A stretch of 64,000 bases of DNA from Petrolisthes cinctipes (taxonomy: Eukaryota > Arthropoda > Malacostraca > Decapoda > Porcellanidae): NCBI GenBank assembly GCA_033782935.1, contig JAWQEG010000495.1:397001-461000 (forward strand), read 5' to 3'. The notes under the pieces are model-generated. The model saw nothing but the letters and a program-made list of their open reading frames with translations. It was not told the origin of the DNA and did not search any database. The position numbers and the translations under genes were made by a program. Of the stretch, positions 54,540 through 64,000 are shown in pieces. How positions within the stretch are numbered: the first letter of the stretch is position 1; the number at the start of each line of letters is the position of its first letter.

Positions 54540-54870
54540 GGTTCCAGATCTCCCACAAGAGTGTTTAGTAAGGTAATATCCTCAGACATTTCAAAGTAAT
54601 CCTCCTTATACAACGAAGCCACTGCTGTCGTCATAATGGCAATTGATATAAGCAAGGAAAAAGAAAAAAATAATCATATTTTCAATGCAGAGGGATAATA
54701 CCAGGCCCCTATAAATAATATTCGACGAAATATGATTAATATCTTTTGGAGGTTAGGTAAACTTTACCGACATAATGCAACCTGCAAGCTTGAGCATTTC
54801 CCTACATTTCACGGATTTTCTTCTTATACAGGCCTGGTATTATCCATCTGCATTGAAAATATGATTCAAT
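54540..54870. other. Hairpin-like repeat around a 250-bp spacer
   Basis: AATCATATTTTCAATGCAGA and its inverse (TCTGCATTGAAAATATGATT) at 54671 and 54846 enclose GGATAATACCAGGCC; probably an additional MITE. Confidence 0.55.
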
Positions 54871-54873
54871 GTA

Positions 54874-55483
54874 CACTCATGATACATAATCTCTGACCAG
54901 GGAGTTAGCCAAAGCCTTGGTGAGACGAAGGCAACTGAATCAAACACAATCAAATACCAGAAACCTTGAGTGGTTCACTGAACAAAGTTCTGAGCTTCTT
55001 TTAAATGGCTTTATTTTATATAGAAAGCAAGAGATTTTCTCTGGAACGAGACATAATGTGCAGTAACATACTCTAATAATTTTCATTACACGGGTTCACG
55101 GTATTCTGTGGCCAAGGAATACAATAATGAGTTTTTTCCAACCTGTATCTGCATAGTTAATGAATATATTGTGCATTAATAAAAGTATTGTTAATAATAT
55201 GTTGTCCATGATCTACAACAATTGTTACACAATCATCATCTTTATGTTCTAGACATAAAATTTTTAGTAACAGTGATATATTATTTTGTATGATTACAGG
55301 CTGCTGTGGTAGTCGTTAATAGTAGTGGTAATCTGGTAGCTCGGTTAAGAGTTTCGTTGATGTCTTGAACTTTGTTGAGTGGAGCACTAAAGCTTTCTGA
55401 TATTTGAGCGAGACTGATTGAGTTGCCTTCGTCAAGCCACGACTCTGGCTAACTTCCTGGTCAGAGATTATGTATCATGAGTG
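54874..55483. mobile_element. Long TIR-A relative A8 (610 bp)
   Basis: CACTCATGATACATAATCTC and its inverse, extending inward through TGACCAGGGAGTTAGCCA and GAGACGAAGGCAACTGAATC; TA 54872-54873 and 55484-55485. No ORF; the unrelated centre differs from short TIR-A. Confidence 0.85.
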
Positions 55484-55648
55484 TACGTTATAGAACATCA
55501 CATAAATATTTCAATCATGATAAAATTTATTAAGATGAAATAAATAAGGCCTCTTTGGTCCGAAAACGATATTAGGCTTCCACTCCCTCCGAAGCTCACC
55601 GCCATTTGACAACACAAGTTAAAATAGTTTTTATCAGTATTCATTGTA

Positions 55649-55811
55649 CAGTCGGCGGCAGAAGTCCTGTCGCATCACCTGCTTCACCGATACAAGCAGT
55701 GTTCATGGACTCGAGAAATACACACGTTTTCTACATCTAATAATCTCGAGTCTAGGAACTTCGCGTGCCTCGGTGAAGCCAGTGAGACGACAGGACTTTT
55801 GCCGCAGATTG
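55649..55811. mobile_element. TIR-F MITE
   Basis: CAGTCGGCGGCAGAAGTCCT / AGGACTTTTGCCGCAGATTG ends, TA 55647-55648 and 55812-55813; inner arms GCTTCACCGA / TCGGTGAAGC and ACTCGAGA / TCTCGAGT. Confidence 0.85.
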
Positions 55812-55816
55812 TACTT

Positions 55817-55912
55817 TACTGAGATCACACACATCATACTTTATAGAACAAAATATACTCAAAATTATATTTTATATCTCTGGTGTAAGTTAATGCTATA
55901 CGTCGCGATACA

Positions 55913-55962
<50 letters not shown>

Positions 55963-56390
55963 CTAAAATAAGTGAAGGAGATTCTGGTAGAATCACCTAC
56001 CTTTTCTTCATGCAAAACCTTAAGGTTTTTTCGAGATAGTAATATGTAGAATTCATTTTGAATTTTTAAAGTAATTATATTAAAGAATAACATATTTTAA
56101 TGCATCTCAGCAATAGTCGAAGGAGCGACTCAATAAACTGGGTAACATCTCTAAGAAAAAGAAGGGTCTGACCGGTCCTACACTGACCCAGCTGTTCCTT
56201 CTTTCCTTCCATTTTAATTCGTTCTTGCTGTCTCTCCCTTACTCCCTTGTGATACTATAAGGTCTTCTATTCTTCTCCCGTGCCGTGTGACACAAGGTCT
56301 TTCTTCCCTTTTATGGAAACACGACGGCCAGAATCATCTTTTCAATGGAGTTCCCTTCCCACCAACAAATGTATAGTTACCTTAAGGGGG
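55817..56390. other. No gene; (TA)n at 55916-55960
   Basis: Unassigned DNA with one 45-bp TA array. Confidence 0.6.
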
Positions 56391-56395
56391 TGTGG

Positions 56396-56664
56396 GAGTA
56401 GGGGACAGGTTGGGGGGTGCGGGAATAGGGGGACAGACTTGGGGGGTGCGGGAATAGGGGGACAGGCTTGGGGGGGGGGGGTTGGGGGGTGCGGGAATAG
56501 GGGGACAGGCTTGGGGTGGGTAGAAAGCCTGTCCCCTATTCCCGCACCCCCCTAACCCCCCCACCCAAGCCTGTCCCCTTACTCCCGCACCCCCCAAAAG
56601 TTTGTCCCCTATTCCCGCACCCCCCTAAGCCCCCCCTAGCATGTCCCCCTACTCCCGCACCCCC
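56396..56664. mobile_element. TIR-M foldback element M6
   Basis: TTAA at 56392-56395 and 56665-56668; four G-rich units left, four C-rich right. Confidence 0.87.
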
Positions 56665-57081
56665 TTAACTTTTGTAAAAATATATATTTTTTTTTTCTAC
56701 CATTCATGTTTATCTGTTTATGAATTATATTAGAAGAAAGAAAGCTGTGATTTAGGCCAGAAAGACCTTGTACCAACCTGAGTTAATTTCAAGAATTATT
56801 AATATCCATTTATTTTTTTAACCTTCTGCTCCCACCTGTGTTCTTAAAATTGTACAAAGTCATAGTCTTAATTAATGCTGAAACTGTGAAAATATCCATA
56901 CGACATTAATTATCTATAGGACATTAATTTTCTTTGTGTATAGTGGGAGCCACTTTATAGTCTTTGAGAAGTGAATTCCCTACTTAAAGCAATGAATGAC
57001 ATGTTGGCCAAACGGAAGAAACAATGACATTTAGCAGTACCAACAAAGCTACAAATCAGTATGTTGGAAATTATACCTTAA

Positions 57082-57233
57082 GGGAGAAGTTTTGTGTTGG
57101 TAATTCTGGAGCAACTGAATCCTCCAAACTATTCCAAGCAACAGAACACCATTATTTTTGCTCTTCTGGTCCTGTTTCCTAGCATACTTTGGAGGAATCA
57201 AGGCACTCCAATGTAACAAAACGAATTACCACC
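57082..57233 (+). mobile_element. TIR-D copy D6
   Basis: TTAA at 57078-57081 and 57234-57237. Confidence 0.87.
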
Positions 57234-57337
57234 TTAAGCAAACCATGAGTGACTTGACATTTACTATTCCTTAGAAAGAGAATTTAACACTTTGGTATTT
57301 GAGTGTCACAATACCGATTATTTGTTGTTACTTTTAA

Positions 57338-57506
57338 AGGAGATGTTTTGTTGTGTTGGTAAATCTGGAGCAACTGAATACTCCAAACTATTTTTCCAAG
57401 CAACAACAGAACACCATTATTTTTGCTCTTCTGGTCCTGCTGTTTCCTGGCATACTTTGGAGGAATCAAGGCACTCCAATGTAACAAAAAAGAATTACCT
57501 ACCACC
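57338..57506 (+). mobile_element. TIR-D copy D7
   Basis: TTAA at 57334-57337 and 57507-57510 (shared with D8). Confidence 0.85.
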
Positions 57507-57510
57507 TTAA

Positions 57511-58231
57511 GGGAGAAGTACAGTTGGCAGTATAAGTAAGTTGGTTTCATGATCACCTGTGTATGTATTAGCTATAGTGATGTTGTAATACAATTTTAAT
57601 ACAGAGATGACAGATATAGTTCTCTTTTGGTAAATTACGTATGTGTGTGTATTAACTATAGTAATGTTGTAATACAATTTTAATACAGAGATGGTAACAG
57701 GTATAGTTGTCTTTTGGTAAATTTCGTGTGTGTATGTATTAGCTATAGTGATGATGTACAATTTAAATATAGAGATGATAACAGATATAGTTGTCTTTTG
57801 GTAAATTACGTATGTGTATGTATTAGCTATAGTGATGATGTTGTAATACAATTTTAATACAGAGATGACAACAGATATAGTTCTCATGGTAAATTTCGTA
57901 TGTGTATGTATTAGCTATATAGTAATGTTGTAATACAATTTTAATACAGAGATGATAACAGATATAGTTCTCTTTTGGTAAATTACGTAGGTTGTTGGAA
58001 TAAAAATGGTTCAGAATGCAACTATCTGGTCATATTAGCAATACTAAGTACATGAGATGGACGCGAATTTATGCTGCCGACTGTACAGTGTTCATAAATC
58101 AGGAACAAATGATTTCTCTGAACTATTCCAAGCAACAGAACACCATTATTTTTGCTCTTCTGGTCCTGTTGTTTCCTGGCATACTTTGGAGGAATCAAGG
58201 CACTCCAATGTAACAAAAAAGAATTACCACC
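57511..58231 (+). mobile_element. TIR-D copy D8 split by TIR-E
   Basis: Only GGGAGAAG of the left end precedes the TIR-E insertion; the right part (CTATTCCAAGCAACAGAACA to GAATTACCACC) follows it, ending at TTAA 58232-58235. Confidence 0.8.
57521..58083. mobile_element. TIR-E copy E2 with about six units
   Basis: CAGTTGGCAG and CTGCCGACTG ends, TA 57519-57520 and 58084-58085. Repeated TGTATGTATTAGCTATAGTG, ATACAATTTTAATACAGAGA and TTTTGGTAAATTACGTA units of about 65-75 bp. Confidence 0.87.
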
Positions 58232-58414
58232 TTAAAAGAATGAAATAATATAATCTTTGTGCCGGGATATTGAAATACAATGTCTCTAATATAAATTCTT
58301 GTATGTTACTAGTAATTATATTAAATTATTAATAGCACAGCACGATATTAAACTCTTACATACGATTATTTCCCAACCAGAGAGAAGGTCTGTATTTAAT
58401 TTCCTTGTACAGTA

Positions 58415-58588
58415 CACTGGTGATACATAATTTCTGACCAGAGTGTGAGGAGCAGAAAGCTTCGAATCGCCTGGTATTGCTCATTTCCCCACCCAGTACA
58501 CCTATAGAGGCTGATGGGTTCGAATGCAGGTTATGTGTGTGTGTGTGTGTGCAGTTCGTCTCTGGTCAGGGATTATGTATCACGAGTG
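58415..58588 (-). mobile_element. TIR-A copy A7
   Basis: CACTGGTGATACATAATTTC left end and TATCACGAGTG right end; TA 58413-58414 and 58589-58590. Confidence 0.86.
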
Positions 58589-58599
58589 TACTTCATTCA

Positions 58600-59075
58600 G
58601 TTTCTATTAGTTATATGATAATGATGATGGATTGATATTAGGCACCGCAACAGCGAGGTCATATAGCACCAGAGAAAGGTGATAGAGAGGTGAGACAGCA
58701 AGCAGGAAAGAAGAAATAAGGAAGGAAGGTGGAATGGGAATGGGATAGTTATAAAAAGGGACGAGACAGGAAAGAACGAAGTTATATAATATGATCAAGA
58801 ATTTTTTTGTTGTCTTGATCCTGAGCATTTTCAAAAACTTTTCAGAAACGTAAAGTTCTGTAATGTTTTTGAAAATGGTCAGGACAAAAAAAAAAAAAAA
58901 AAAAAATTCTTTGACATATATCTAATAGAAACTGAATGAAGTACTGTACAAGGAAAGGACAAAAAAAAAAAAAAAAATCTTTGACATATATGTAATAGAA
59001 ACTGAATTGTACAAAAAAATGAAATCACTATCTCTAAAAGGACTCCAGAATATTTGACAACATTCAACATTTTTG
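58600..59075. repeat. Retroinsertion remnant and duplicated poly-A tract
   Basis: 58640-58710 matches, inverted, the insertion at 45020-45100 (CAACAGCGAGGTCATATAGC). Two A-runs (58886-58905, 58961-58977) each precede a TTTGACATAT(A/C) and AATAGAAACTGAAT phrase, a 75-bp duplication. Confidence 0.6.
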
Positions 59076-59084
59076 TTACATAGG

Positions 59085-59207
59085 GTTGATTCCACAGTTG
59101 TTCGTAGTGGTTTGTAAGCATGCAAACGAAAGAATATTGGCTGTGTTAACGACTTATGGGTGAATTATTTAATTAATGAATTTAGTGAGTAAACTATACA
59201 GTGATCA

Positions 59208-59247
<40 letters not shown>

Positions 59248-59609
59248 ATGACTTATGGGTGAATTAATTAATGAATTTGGTGAGTAAACTATACAGTGAT
59301 TATTATTATTATTATTAAATGACTTATGGGTGAATTATTTGATGAATTTGGTGAGTAAACTATACAGTGATTATTATTATTATTATTATTATTAAATGAC
59401 TTACGGGTGAATTATTTAATGAATTTGGTGAGTAAACTATACAGTGATCATCATTATTATTATTATTATTATTATTAAATGACTTATGGGTGAATTATTT
59501 AATGAATTTGGTGAGTAAACTATACAGTGATCATCATTATTATTATTTTTATTATTAAATGATTTATGGATGAATTATTTAATGAATTTGGTGAGTAAAC
59601 TATACAGTG

Positions 59610-59641
<32 letters not shown>

Positions 59642-59822
59642 ATGACTTATGGGTGAATTATTTAATGAATTTAGTGAGTAAACTATACAGTGATCATCAT
59701 TATCTAACTGTTGGATAGATTTTGTGAATGTGGATACTCAGCTTTTGGAAAATAATGAAGCCTTACAACTGTGGTTGGTTGGGAAGCTAACAAACCAATA
59801 CCACTGTGGAATCTGCTCATAG
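59085..59822. mobile_element. Element with (ATT)n-bearing tandem units
   Basis: GGTTGATTCCACAGTTG at the left and its inverse-like CCACTGTGGAATCTGC at the right enclose seven units of AAATGACTTATGGGTGAATT with GGTGAGTAAACTATACAGTG and variable (ATT)n. The same end sequence occurs at 50206-50335. Confidence 0.65.
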
Positions 59823-60182
59823 TACCGACTCTTGTTGCTGAAAGAAGAAAATTATGAGCATTTCCTAATTGTGTGGTTTTTTTTTTTTTTTCAAGTATTT
59901 ATGAACCTTTCCATTGCGATGAAGAACGTATTGAGGAAATTCAGAAAGTTTAAGAGAAATTTCCGAGTACTGCATCAAGCTCTGATTTGGGAAGGACTCG
60001 ACAAATGGATAAGTAATGTTTTCGGAGTTCCTGCCTTTTAATATACGGTACTCGTTATGCTTTATGAACTGACGTCAAGCAATGAGTACAAAGTAGTCAT
60101 TCATACTCTTCGGATTTTTACGTGCCAAATTGTAAAGAGGGAAGACAGTAAAAGAATATTTAGGACTTTATGCCTATGGACT

Positions 60183-60410
60183 CGTGGTGTTGGTCATTAA
60201 GGCAGTCAGTGTTGTTACATCAACACATCTTCCCCCAGCCTACAAGGTTGTTATCCTTGCTCTTACAGCCGGGTACCTACTTACTGCTGGGGTGAACAGG
60301 GACAACATAGGGGGCTGGGAAAATTGTCCAACAATTCCACTGACCTGGGGATCGAACCCGGGATCTCTCACTTGCGAGGTGAGTGTGGTAACCACTACAC
60401 CATCAGCAAC
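60183..60410 (-). mobile_element. tRNA-derived SINE, minus strand
   Basis: The minus strand shows A box TGGTGTAGTGG, a 5-bp stem CTCAC/GTGAG closing the 7-base loop CTCGCAA, and B box GGGTTCGATCC. This is a well-preserved tRNA-like head (anticodon position CGC). The body is non-tRNA, so it is a SINE, not a tRNA gene. Confidence 0.75.
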
Positions 60411-60595
60411 CCCAAGTAGTCATATTCTTCGGATTTTTACCTGCCAAATTGTAAAGAAGGAAAAAATAAAACTGTGCTGGCCACAAAGAACCTATACTAC
60501 GAGGGAAGGGACTGAGAGGAGGGACAACAAGCACAAAAGAAAAAGAAGAAAAAGACGGACAGTCGAATAGAGAAATGGGAATGACTCAGGTTTAA

Positions 60596-60753
60596 GGGGA
60601 AAGTTTTTGGTTCGTAAATCTGAAGTAACTAGCTGAATCTTCCAAACTATTCCAAGCAACAGAACACCATTATTTTTTGCTCTTCTGGTCATGTTTTCTA
60701 GCATACTTTGGAGGAATCAAGGTACTCCAATTTACCAAAAAAGAATTACCACC
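60596..60753 (+). mobile_element. TIR-D copy D9
   Basis: TTAA at 60592-60595 and 60754-60757. Confidence 0.86.
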
Positions 60754-60869
60754 TTAAAGGGTTGCCAATGCCCATATTAAAGTTTTGCCCACATTTTTGC
60801 AGACAGTACACTCGCAATCCAAAATATGTATCCAGGCTTGCTTCGAATTTTTAGCCTGATTGAGTACCA

Positions 60870-62138
60870 AAGGCCGTATCACACAGTCGCTCTTTTCCTG
60901 CGACATCGTGTCCTGCGACACCATATTCGACGACATGTCGCAGGAAACAATAGCACACGGCAAATTCTCCAGAAAGACAACAACGACGACCGTCAACACC
61001 ACGCGTGCGGCGGGACAACCAAAACACTCTGTCACAAAAGCAAAATCACCAAGGATGGATGCCATTAACCCCTCCGGGACGGGCCAAGAATGGAAATACG
61101 CTCTGTGGTTCTGGGCGCAATACTAACTTTTACCCTGCCTGTCCGGGTATTTCCCGGAAAATCACTCTACTTCTCTTACTCCCTACGTCTAAACTACAAT
61201 ACTGAACAACTTAAATTTGATTGTGTACTCACCATCAACTCCTCCTCTTTCCATTAAAACCAACCCCAGCTCTCTAGGACACTCCATTGCCGAGAAATCA
61301 AGTGAGGAATGGAGGTCACTTTTCCCGTGAGAGCGAGGCTGCGTTCGCTTTGTGAGCGTGGCTGTGACGCAATCTAGCTGGTTGCACCCGCGGAGTGGAG
61401 GTTACAAGAGAGGGTGCGCCCGGCAGCGCGGTAGGATGCACCGAATCGAATGAGCCCGTATTTTCTTCACTACGCCCAGCCATTGTCACGGTCAAGCACA
61501 CACTGATTGAATGTGGGGATGAAAAGGTCTGGTGGTGAAGTATAGCCAGATCAAAAAAAATCCCGACAAATTTGGCGTTTTTCCCCATAAATTACCAAAA
61601 GCGGGATTTCCCGCTGCCCGGACTCTGTCGACAGAGCGGGATTTCCCGCTGCCCGGCCTCTGTCAACCGAGCGGGAAATCCCGCTGCCCGGACTCTGGGG
61701 GTTAACCGAGTAATTTTAGCTGTTGGAGCATGTGTAATTGCTTTGGAGGAAGAAAAAAGAGGAAAGAGGTTTGGATCAGACGGCAGGCGAAAGCAAAAAT
61801 GTCAACAAACCCCGAAATCAAATCAATGTTCCATGCTCATATTTAACAGTTAAATTCGGTATATATAATATATAAGATCTAGGAATACAATTTCTATATT
61901 CAAATATTGATACCTAACACTACTTAAATCATAATATGCCATAATAATATATTCCATACAATATTATTCACTATAGACTTTCAATGACTTTCTCCCTGTC
62001 GCCGGAAATCACCGACAGTTTTCGATAGTTTCCGTGGACACCTCGTCGTCCGAAATCTCCCGTTTCCCGCGACATGTCGTCGAAAATGGTGGCATACGAC
62101 ACGATGTCGCAGGAAAAAGTGTCCGTGTGATACCCGCT
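60870..62138. mobile_element. DNA transposon remnant (PIF/Harbinger-like ends) inside B6
   Basis: GGCCGTATCACAC with TTTTCCTGCGACATCGTGTC at the left is inverted at 62040-62138. The inner arm TCGACGACATGTCGC also pairs. No transposase. Superfamily is inferred from the end sequence only, because the target duplication is unclear. Confidence 0.7.
61069..61701. mobile_element. TTAA-flanked element inside the Harbinger-like element
   Basis: TTAA 61065-61068 and 61702-61705; ends CCCCTCCGGGACGGG and (inverse) CCCCCAGAGTCCGGG. Near the right end three units of GAGCGGGATTTCCCGCTGCC, themselves palindromic. Confidence 0.8.
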
Positions 62139-62248
62139 TAAGCGAGCTCAAGCAAATATGAAACAGGATAAGCGTAATTGGTTCTCTACTAAGTCAAATG
62201 ATTCGAAACTTCAACAAGACCTGGATACAAATTTGGATTGCAAGTGTA

Positions 62249-62481
62249 CAGCCACAATCAAATAACCACTGACACTTTCCTTCTATCGTGCCAATAAATC
62301 AGTATCTTATCAAAATATAATCTTACAACACTTTACGTCAACTCAACCCCCTCAATTATTAATATGAGGTGTTGCAAAATCATACACGTGTTGTTCTTTA
62401 TTACCAAGATATTTATTATTATTATTATTATTATTATTAGGTGCTGCAAAATCATACACGTGTTGTTCTTTATTACCAAGA

Positions 62482-62514
<33 letters not shown>

Positions 62515-62556
62515 GGTGCTGCAAAATCATACACGTGTTGTTCTTTATTACCAAGA

Positions 62557-62601
<45 letters not shown>

Positions 62602-62692
62602 GGTGCTGCAAAATCATACACGTGTTGTTCTTTATTACCAAGATATTTACTACGATGGAAGGAAAGTATCAGCAGATATTTGATTGTGGCTG
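62249..62692. mobile_element. TIR-L copy L3 with four units
   Basis: Shares TA 62247-62248 with B6; right TA 62693-62694. Four units of AGGTGCTGCAAAATCATACA with CGTGTTGTTCTTTATTACCA and an (ATT)n of increasing length. Confidence 0.88.
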
Positions 62693-62699
62693 TACCTCT

Positions 62700-64000
62700 C
62701 TACGGATTGAAAGTGTCAAGGCAATGATCATAGTTCGTGGTTAGATAGGGTTACCGACCAATAAGAAATGCTGTCATGAAACTCCAATAGTTAGTAACAA
62801 CATATCGGTGATAAAGAATGTACAGTCTCCTCCACTCCCGCTTTCACCAGTTCAGTGTTGCCAACGTATACACCCGGTGTAGCAGTAGGAAGTGGAATGC
62901 GACTGGAACGTATCAACTGCTCATGCGTGTGGGCCCAACATGTCATACCGCACCACAGTACACAAAACACACGACCTTTGTTATGATAAGACGTCTCTCC
63001 CTATGTATTTCATTATGGGAAAATGCTCCGGCAGTAATTTATTTTCCAATTTCGCATTTCGTTTACTATGTCAATATTTATGTATGAAATACCAAACTCG
63101 ATATGATTTGCAAGCGATTGGCACAAAAAACAGCGCATGGAATATCCCGAGTAAGGAATAAATGTCATAAATAAGTAGTCGCTGTACGAGGAGGGCATGA
63201 TGAGCGCTGCTCCGTACCACCACACCCTATACCGCTCTGCGTACCAAATACCTTGATCGCGAGAATGTGCAGTGACAAGCTAAATCATTATTTTCCCTCG
63301 CATAATTCACGTTTCACTACAATAAGCATTCAATTATCATTCGTACTTGTAACATACCAAGCTCAATAAATATATATGTCTCCCTCCATCACATCATCGC
63401 TGTATATGACTTAATATATGTTACCGATATTCTAGACAAGCATATATATATTAACCCTCTCATATTCTAATAAAATATATCAATACAAACTTTGTTGTAT
63501 ATACAGTGCATACAGTATATTAAATTATGGTCTAATTTACAAAATTACATAACTATTTTTCTTCCTTCTTCTCTTTGTCAATTATTTTGTTTGGATGTTT
63601 AATTTCATTCTCAAGTACACAGATATTATACATCAGAACACTACATCTTTGGGTAAATCAATTCTCACACGTTCTATTAGAGAAGCAATTAAGTGAGCCT
63701 TCAAGGCTTTCACCATGAACTGCTTTAAACATTTATCTCATTTTAACCGAGAACAAATTTATCTGAAGGGAGATAGTGCATAGCTTACCTCTATTAATCC
63801 TTTCAGTCCATGATTTGCTTAATTAATTAAGCAAACAGTGGCACAATTGATGGCCTTATTTCCTAAATATGGATATGTTCCTGCAATTTTTTTTAGTATA
63901 TAGCTACCTATGAAGCGAAGAGCTTTCACTTCAATCACTGTCTTTACCTTCCAAATCGAAATCTAAGTCCTTAAATAAGATACTAGTTAAGCACATCTCC
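62700..64000. other. No recognised feature
   Basis: Unique-looking AT-rich DNA. Two overlapping 89-codon plus-strand ORFs (62818-63161) show no family resemblance. Confidence 0.55.

Larger units (their letters stand above)
60809..62246 (+). mobile_element. TIR-B copy B6 split by a larger element
   Basis: Left part CACTCGCAATCCAAAATATG to about 60868; right part from about 62139 (AAGCGAGCTCAAGCAAATAT) to TGGATTGCAAGTG. TA 60807-60808 and 62247-62248. Confidence 0.85.

Noticed and set aside
60340..60410. Functional tRNA-Ala gene
   Set aside because: The tRNA-like part continues into a SINE body and I could not pair a full acceptor stem.
62818..63161. Two overlapping 89-codon ORFs
   Set aside because: Different frames of AT-rich sequence, no conserved motif.

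Overview
This is eukaryotic DNA, most likely from a decapod crustacean. The one well-supported host gene is a divergent arthropod ionotropic receptor. The rest is long introns, dense (TA)n, (CA)n and (CT)n microsatellites, short (CCTAA/TTAGG)n tracts of the arthropod telomere type, and a very high load of short inverted-repeat DNA elements and non-LTR retrotransposons. No bacterial gene organisation, rRNA, functional tRNA or CRISPR array is visible. The species cannot be named from the sequence.

Host gene (minus strand, 30150 down to 505). Eleven exons with GT-AG junctions and matching phases join into one uninterrupted 694-codon frame (693 residues and a stop). The protein has an N-terminal hydrophobic signal, a divergent extracellular N-terminal part, ligand-binding half S1, M1, a pore segment, M3 with a YSSNLTAF motif, half S2, and M4. 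It should be a ligand-gated cation channel subunit of the chemosensory ionotropic receptor (IR) family. The stop codon and last residues come from a 173-bp inverted-repeat element inserted in the final exon.

Introns and flanks. The 9.9-kb intron 5 holds a nearly complete RNase-H-type LINE (10273-15922, plus strand). Introns also hold CR1-like and LINE fragments and many MITEs. Beyond 30151 lie Jockey-like LINE pieces (27.9-31.6 kb, 40.1-43.7 kb), a small helix-turn-helix ORF (34417-34782), a piggyBac transposase with an intron and a frameshift (43864-47422), an unidentified coding-like segment broken by a hAT MITE (47430-48301), a degenerate LINE interrupted by a TTAA-flanked element (50.1-53.8 kb), and nested MITEs to 62.7 kb.

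Mobile-element pattern. I recognise about 17 local families (labels TIR-A to TIR-Q are mine). Most are flanked by TA, and their ends begin CAGT or CACT (Tc1/mariner-like). Others are flanked by TTAA. Three behaviours stand out: elements of different families lie end to end sharing a single TA or TTAA (four in a row at 49167-50087); different families have hit the same TA in two copies of one Jockey ORF1; and many elements carry expanded tandem repeats inside intact terminal repeats.
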